This document shows, one piece after another, positions 6,611 to 8,919 of a DNA stretch of 8,919 nt (the first letter of the stretch is position 1; the number at the start of each line of letters is the position of its first letter). The notes beneath the pieces are model-generated. The model was not told the DNA's origin. It saw only the letters and a list, made by a program, of their open reading frames with translations, and ran no database searches. The stretch covers positions 1-8,919 of the forward strand of contig JAQWBK010000063.1 of assembly GCA_028706415.1 (NCBI GenBank). The letters run 5' to 3'. The position numbers were made by a program, and so were the translations under genes. This stretch comes from Oscillospiraceae bacterium. GTDB taxonomy: Bacteria > Bacillota > Clostridia > Oscillospirales > Acutalibacteraceae.

Positions 6611-6766
6611 TACTGATCTCAAATAAAAATCAAGACATCTTTGCGGTCTGTTTTCCGCCATACAGCGTTGTTGTCGTCGGCGGGCGTCAGCCCGCTCTCT
6701 TCCTCCGCCCTGCATGGCGGAAAACATCCTCACAAATTTTGTCTCACCTTTTACTTGAGAACAATA
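6611..6766 (-). mobile_element. MITE-like element, copy 2 (156 bp), inverted relative to copy 1
   Basis: This is the reverse complement of the element at 5704-5859, the same length and roughly 90% identical. The ends are TACTGATCTCAAATAAAA and, reverse complemented, TATTGTTCTCAAGTAAAA. TTA flanks both sides (6608-6610 and 6767-6769). The nested palindrome is better preserved here. GTTTTCCGCCATACAG (6650-6665) pairs with CTGCATGGCGGAAAAC (6710-6725) at 15 of 16 positions. The centre is the perfect GCGGGC-GTCA-GCCCGC (6680-6695). It lies 76 bases before nnr and 185 bases after the DUF6106-like gene. Confidence 0.8.
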
Positions 6767-6794
6767 TTAGACGGCTTCCAGCCGCCAGCTGAAC

Positions 6795-6815
6795 CCCTCG
6801 GCTTTCAGCCGAGGG
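6795..6815 (+). repeat. GC-rich hairpin in the nnr leader
   Basis: CCCTCGGCT (6795-6803) and AGCCGAGGG (6807-6815) form nine perfect pairs around a TTC loop, ending 15 bases before the nnr SD (GGAGGGG, 6831-6837). TTTTT occurs at 6824-6828, eight bases after the stem, too far for a standard terminator but possibly part of an attenuator. In addition GGTGGTC (6814-6820) is complementary to GACCACC (6854-6860) inside the start of the nnr coding region, giving an alternative pairing. Function is unproven. Confidence 0.4.
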
Positions 6816-6842
6816 TGGTCGAGTTTTTCAGGAGGGGTATAA

Positions 6843-8384
6843 ATGTATGTATTGACCACCACCCAAATGAGGTCGGTCGAGAAGGCTGCAATAAATGACG
6901 GTCTTGGAGAGCTGCGTTTGATGGAAAACGCCGGCAGCGCGGCGGCCAGGATTATACGCTCTCAATATAGTGTTTCGGGCAGATCGGTTGTGCTTCTTTG
7001 CGGAAAAGGGAACAACGGAGGAGACGGATTTGTTATTGCCCGAAAGCTGCTGGATGAGGGGGCAAATGTTAAGGTTATCCTGACCTGCGGTTTACCTAAA
7101 TCCAAAAGTGCGGCAGAGATGTTAGCCCGAATTAGAAACAGCGAAATCGAGATAATCAGCCTGGAAGCCGAACCCTATGTTGCTGCAAGTAGTGTCAGCG
7201 GGGCTTTTATGATAATTGATGCAGTTTATGGGCTTGGCTTTCACGGTATCCTGCCCGATAGTCTTCGCGGATTTTTCGGAACGGTAAATGCCTGTAATGC
7301 TCCATTAATTGCGATTGATGTTCCAAGCGGAGTAAACGCAGATACGGGCGAGGCGGATATCGATGCTTTAAAAGCCGAACTGACAATCACCTTCACCGCC
7401 AACAAAATCGGATTGACTACCCCGAGCGGTGCAGAATTCAGCGGCAGCATTAGGGTGGTATCCATAGGAATAGAAGAAAAACTGTTAAAACCGTATTCCT
7501 CTGACCAAACCGAAATTAACATTGAAATGGTTAAAGACTGCTTTACACAGCGGACTTTGGACAGTAATAAAGGTGATTACGGGCGGTTGCTAACCCTTTG
7601 TGGCAGTCGCGGAATGATGGGTGCTTCAGTATTTGCCGCCCAAGCCGCTCTTCGCTGCGGAGCAGGGCTTGTGGTGTCGGCCCTCCCCTCTTCCCTCTAC
7701 CCGATTGCCGCCACCCGGCTTTGCCAGCCTGTTTTCTGTCTTCTTGAAGAAACAAGAGAAGGGGATTTTGCTCTTACTGCTCGTACCATCCTGCGTGAGC
7801 AGGCAAAAAAAGCGGATGCAATGCTTATCGGCTGCGGACTTGGACAGTCTGCGGGGGCGGCTGCGCTGGTTCTTGATTGCATTGAAAGCACAGAATGTCC
7901 CATTATTTTGGATGCAGACGGCATAAATATTGTGGCCGGACATATAAATAAATTAAAAGCAGTACGCTCCGCTCTTGTTTTAACTCCGCATCCGGGTGAG
8001 ATGGCCAGGCTGACAGGTAAGAGCATCCAGCAGGTGCAATCCGACCGCATGAACACGGCGGCTCGGTTTGCCGATGAAACCGGCGCTGTGGTGGTATTGA
8101 AAGGGCATCATACCGTTATTGCCTGTCCCGGGCAGCAGCCTCTTGTCAACACTACCGGCAATCCGGGCATGGCAACCGGCGGCAGCGGTGATGTGCTTGC
8201 CGGCATGATTGCTTCATTTATTGCGCAGGGTATGAAACCGAAGGTTGCGGCCATTTGCGGCGTTCACCTGCATGGGCTGGCAGGAGATAGGGCTGCCGAG
8301 AAGCTGTCACAGCATTATATCCTACCCGATGACATTATAAATGAGCTGAGCGGGCTGTTTTTAATCTTAGAAAATAGGAGCTGA
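6843..8384 (+). CDS. nnr: Bifunctional NAD(P)H-hydrate epimerase / ADP-dependent NAD(P)H-hydrate dehydratase
   Basis: This cytosolic repair enzyme restores damaged NADH and NADPH. The N-terminal YjeF_N domain epimerises R- and S-hydrates and the C-terminal ribokinase-like domain dehydrates the S form using ADP. The 513 residues match the fused bacterial type. Epimerase domain (1 to about 220): MENAG 27-31, GKGNNGGDGFVIAR 54-67, DAVYGLG 126-132, AIDVPSGVNADTG 157-169. Dehydratase domain (about 235-510): GDYGRLLTLCGS 244-255, LDADGIN 356-362, TPHPGEM 381-387, VLKGHHTVI 418-426, and the nucleotide/catalytic loop GNPGMATGGSGDVLAG 439-454 with the expected Asp450. The start is fixed by GGAGGGG at 6831-6837. 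The stop lies four bases before the next gene's ATG, indicating an operon. In many clostridia acpS precedes this gene; it does not here, where a MITE lies immediately upstream instead. Confidence 0.97.
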   Translation: MYVLTTTQMRSVEKAAINDGLGELRLMENAGSAAARIIRSQYSVSGRSVVLLCGKGNNGGDGFVIARKLLDEGANVKVILTCGLPKSKSAAEMLARIRNSEIEIISLEAEPYVAASSVSGAFMIIDAVYGLGFHGILPDSLRGFFGTVNACNAPLIAIDVPSGVNADTGEADIDALKAELTITFTANKIGLTTPSGAEFSGSIRVVSIGIEEKLLKPYSSDQTEINIEMVKDCFTQRTLDSNKGDYGRLLTLCGSRGMMGASVFAAQAALRCGAGLVVSALPSSLYPIAATRLCQPVFCLLEETREGDFALTARTILREQAKKADAMLIGCGLGQSAGAAALVLDCIESTECPIILDADGINIVAGHINKLKAVRSALVLTPHPGEMARLTGKSIQQVQSDRMNTAARFADETGAVVVLKGHHTVIACPGQQPLVNTTGNPGMATGGSGDVLAGMIASFIAQGMKPKVAAICGVHLHGLAGDRAAEKLSQHYILPDDIINELSGLFLILENRS

Positions 8385-8388
8385 AGCC

Positions 8389-8907
8389 ATGCTTCGCCGC
8401 CTCACAGGTCTGCTGCTCATTCTGTTATCGGTATCACTTATATTTACATCATGTTCAAAAAAATCAAAATCGGAACAGCCTATAATGATTGGATTTTCCT
8501 GTAATATCGAAGTTAAATACGATGAAATGAATGTCAAAGGGTATCTGACCCGTTCTGCCGCCGGAACACTCTGCTTTGATATTGCTGAACCCGAAACCCT
8601 TAAAGATTTATCAATGCAGTGGGACGGTAGTGAAATATCAATTAAACTTAACGGAATTTCATTTAATGTTGAGCCGGATAAAGTCCCCCAAAGCGCCCTT
8701 GGAAAATGTATACTCGGCGCGCTGGACTCGGCTTTGGGTGTTCGTGATGTAGGAGAGCTTACAGATGAAGGTCTTTTAACCAAAGGGGTTTCATCAGCCG
8801 GAGATTATGAAATCATCTCCGACCCTGCAACCGGAAATCTCCTTAACCTTCGGATGCCGTCCGTCAAGCTGGAGGCAACATTCTCTGATTTTAAGCTCAA
8901 TACATAG
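8389..8907 (+). CDS. Putative small lipoprotein, function unknown
   Basis: The 172-residue protein has a basic N-terminus (MLRR) and a hydrophobic stretch LTGLLLILLSVSLIFTSC, with Cys22 followed by a lysine/serine linker. This resembles a lipoprotein signal, though Phe at -3 is unusual for a lipobox. The mature part is mostly beta-like with regularly spaced phrases such as FSCNIEVKYDEMNVKGYL, ISIKLNGISFNV and the final VKLEATFSDF. It could be a LolA/LppX-like sheet protein, as sometimes found after nnr in clostridia, but I do not recognise a definite family. The SD AGGAG (8376-8380) lies inside the end of nnr, eight bases before the ATG, so translation is probably coupled. The stop TAG is at 8905-8907. 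The operon may continue to the right of the window. Confidence 0.85.
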   Translation: MLRRLTGLLLILLSVSLIFTSCSKKSKSEQPIMIGFSCNIEVKYDEMNVKGYLTRSAAGTLCFDIAEPETLKDLSMQWDGSEISIKLNGISFNVEPDKVPQSALGKCILGALDSALGVRDVGELTDEGLLTKGVSSAGDYEIISDPATGNLLNLRMPSVKLEATFSDFKLNT

Positions 8908-8919
8908 GATATAGATAAT

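Noticed and set aside
6739..6767. Outward promoter at the right end of MITE copy 2 (TTGTCT-N17-CAATAT)
   Set aside because: The spacing is right, but the -10 box matches at only three of six positions and there is no other support.
6641..6898. Plus-strand 85-codon frame crossing the second MITE and the nnr start
   Set aside because: It is mostly MITE sequence read by chance, with no SD and no protein-like composition, and it overlaps the well-supported nnr start.

Overview
The window looks like chromosomal DNA of an anaerobic Gram-positive clostridium, most likely Oscillospiraceae/Ruminococcaceae. This is inferred from protein character alone: a PcrA helicase with an extra segment after its Walker A motif, a sodium-pump decarboxylase membrane pair, a DUF6106-type membrane protein and a fused Nnr enzyme, all with Shine-Dalgarno (SD) starts. 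No rRNA, tRNA, CRISPR array, transposase or phage gene was seen.

The left half (1-5373) is read on the minus strand. From right to left it holds oadG and oadB (gamma/delta-like and beta membrane subunits of a Na+-translocating biotin-dependent decarboxylase), a strong intrinsic terminator, a full-length pcrA-type helicase gene, and the first 267 codons of a very cysteine-rich conserved protein that runs off the left edge. The decarboxylase pair has its own likely promoter in the AT-rich region near 5.42-5.45 kb. Neither the carboxyltransferase nor the biotin carrier is nearby.

The right half (5895-8907) is read on the plus strand. It holds a small two-span membrane protein (DUF6106-like), the bifunctional NAD(P)H-hydrate epimerase/dehydratase nnr, and, four bases after nnr, a small putative lipoprotein of unknown function. 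The last two form an operon that probably continues beyond the window.

The most notable non-coding feature is a pair of 156-bp MITE-like elements (5704-5859 and 6611-6766). They are in opposite orientation, equal in length and roughly 90% identical by eye. Each has terminal inverted repeats, TTA at both borders and a nested palindromic core. They enclose the DUF6106-like gene, its terminator and another long imperfect palindrome. Intergenic DNA at 5374-5894 and 6426-6842 is therefore dense in repeats and hairpins but appears to hold no further protein gene.

No obviously new multi-gene system was found. The best leads are the inverted MITE pair and its nested fold, the repeated 18-bp motif overlapping the oadG promoter, the orphan decarboxylase membrane subunits, and the Cys-X-Cys-rich partial protein.
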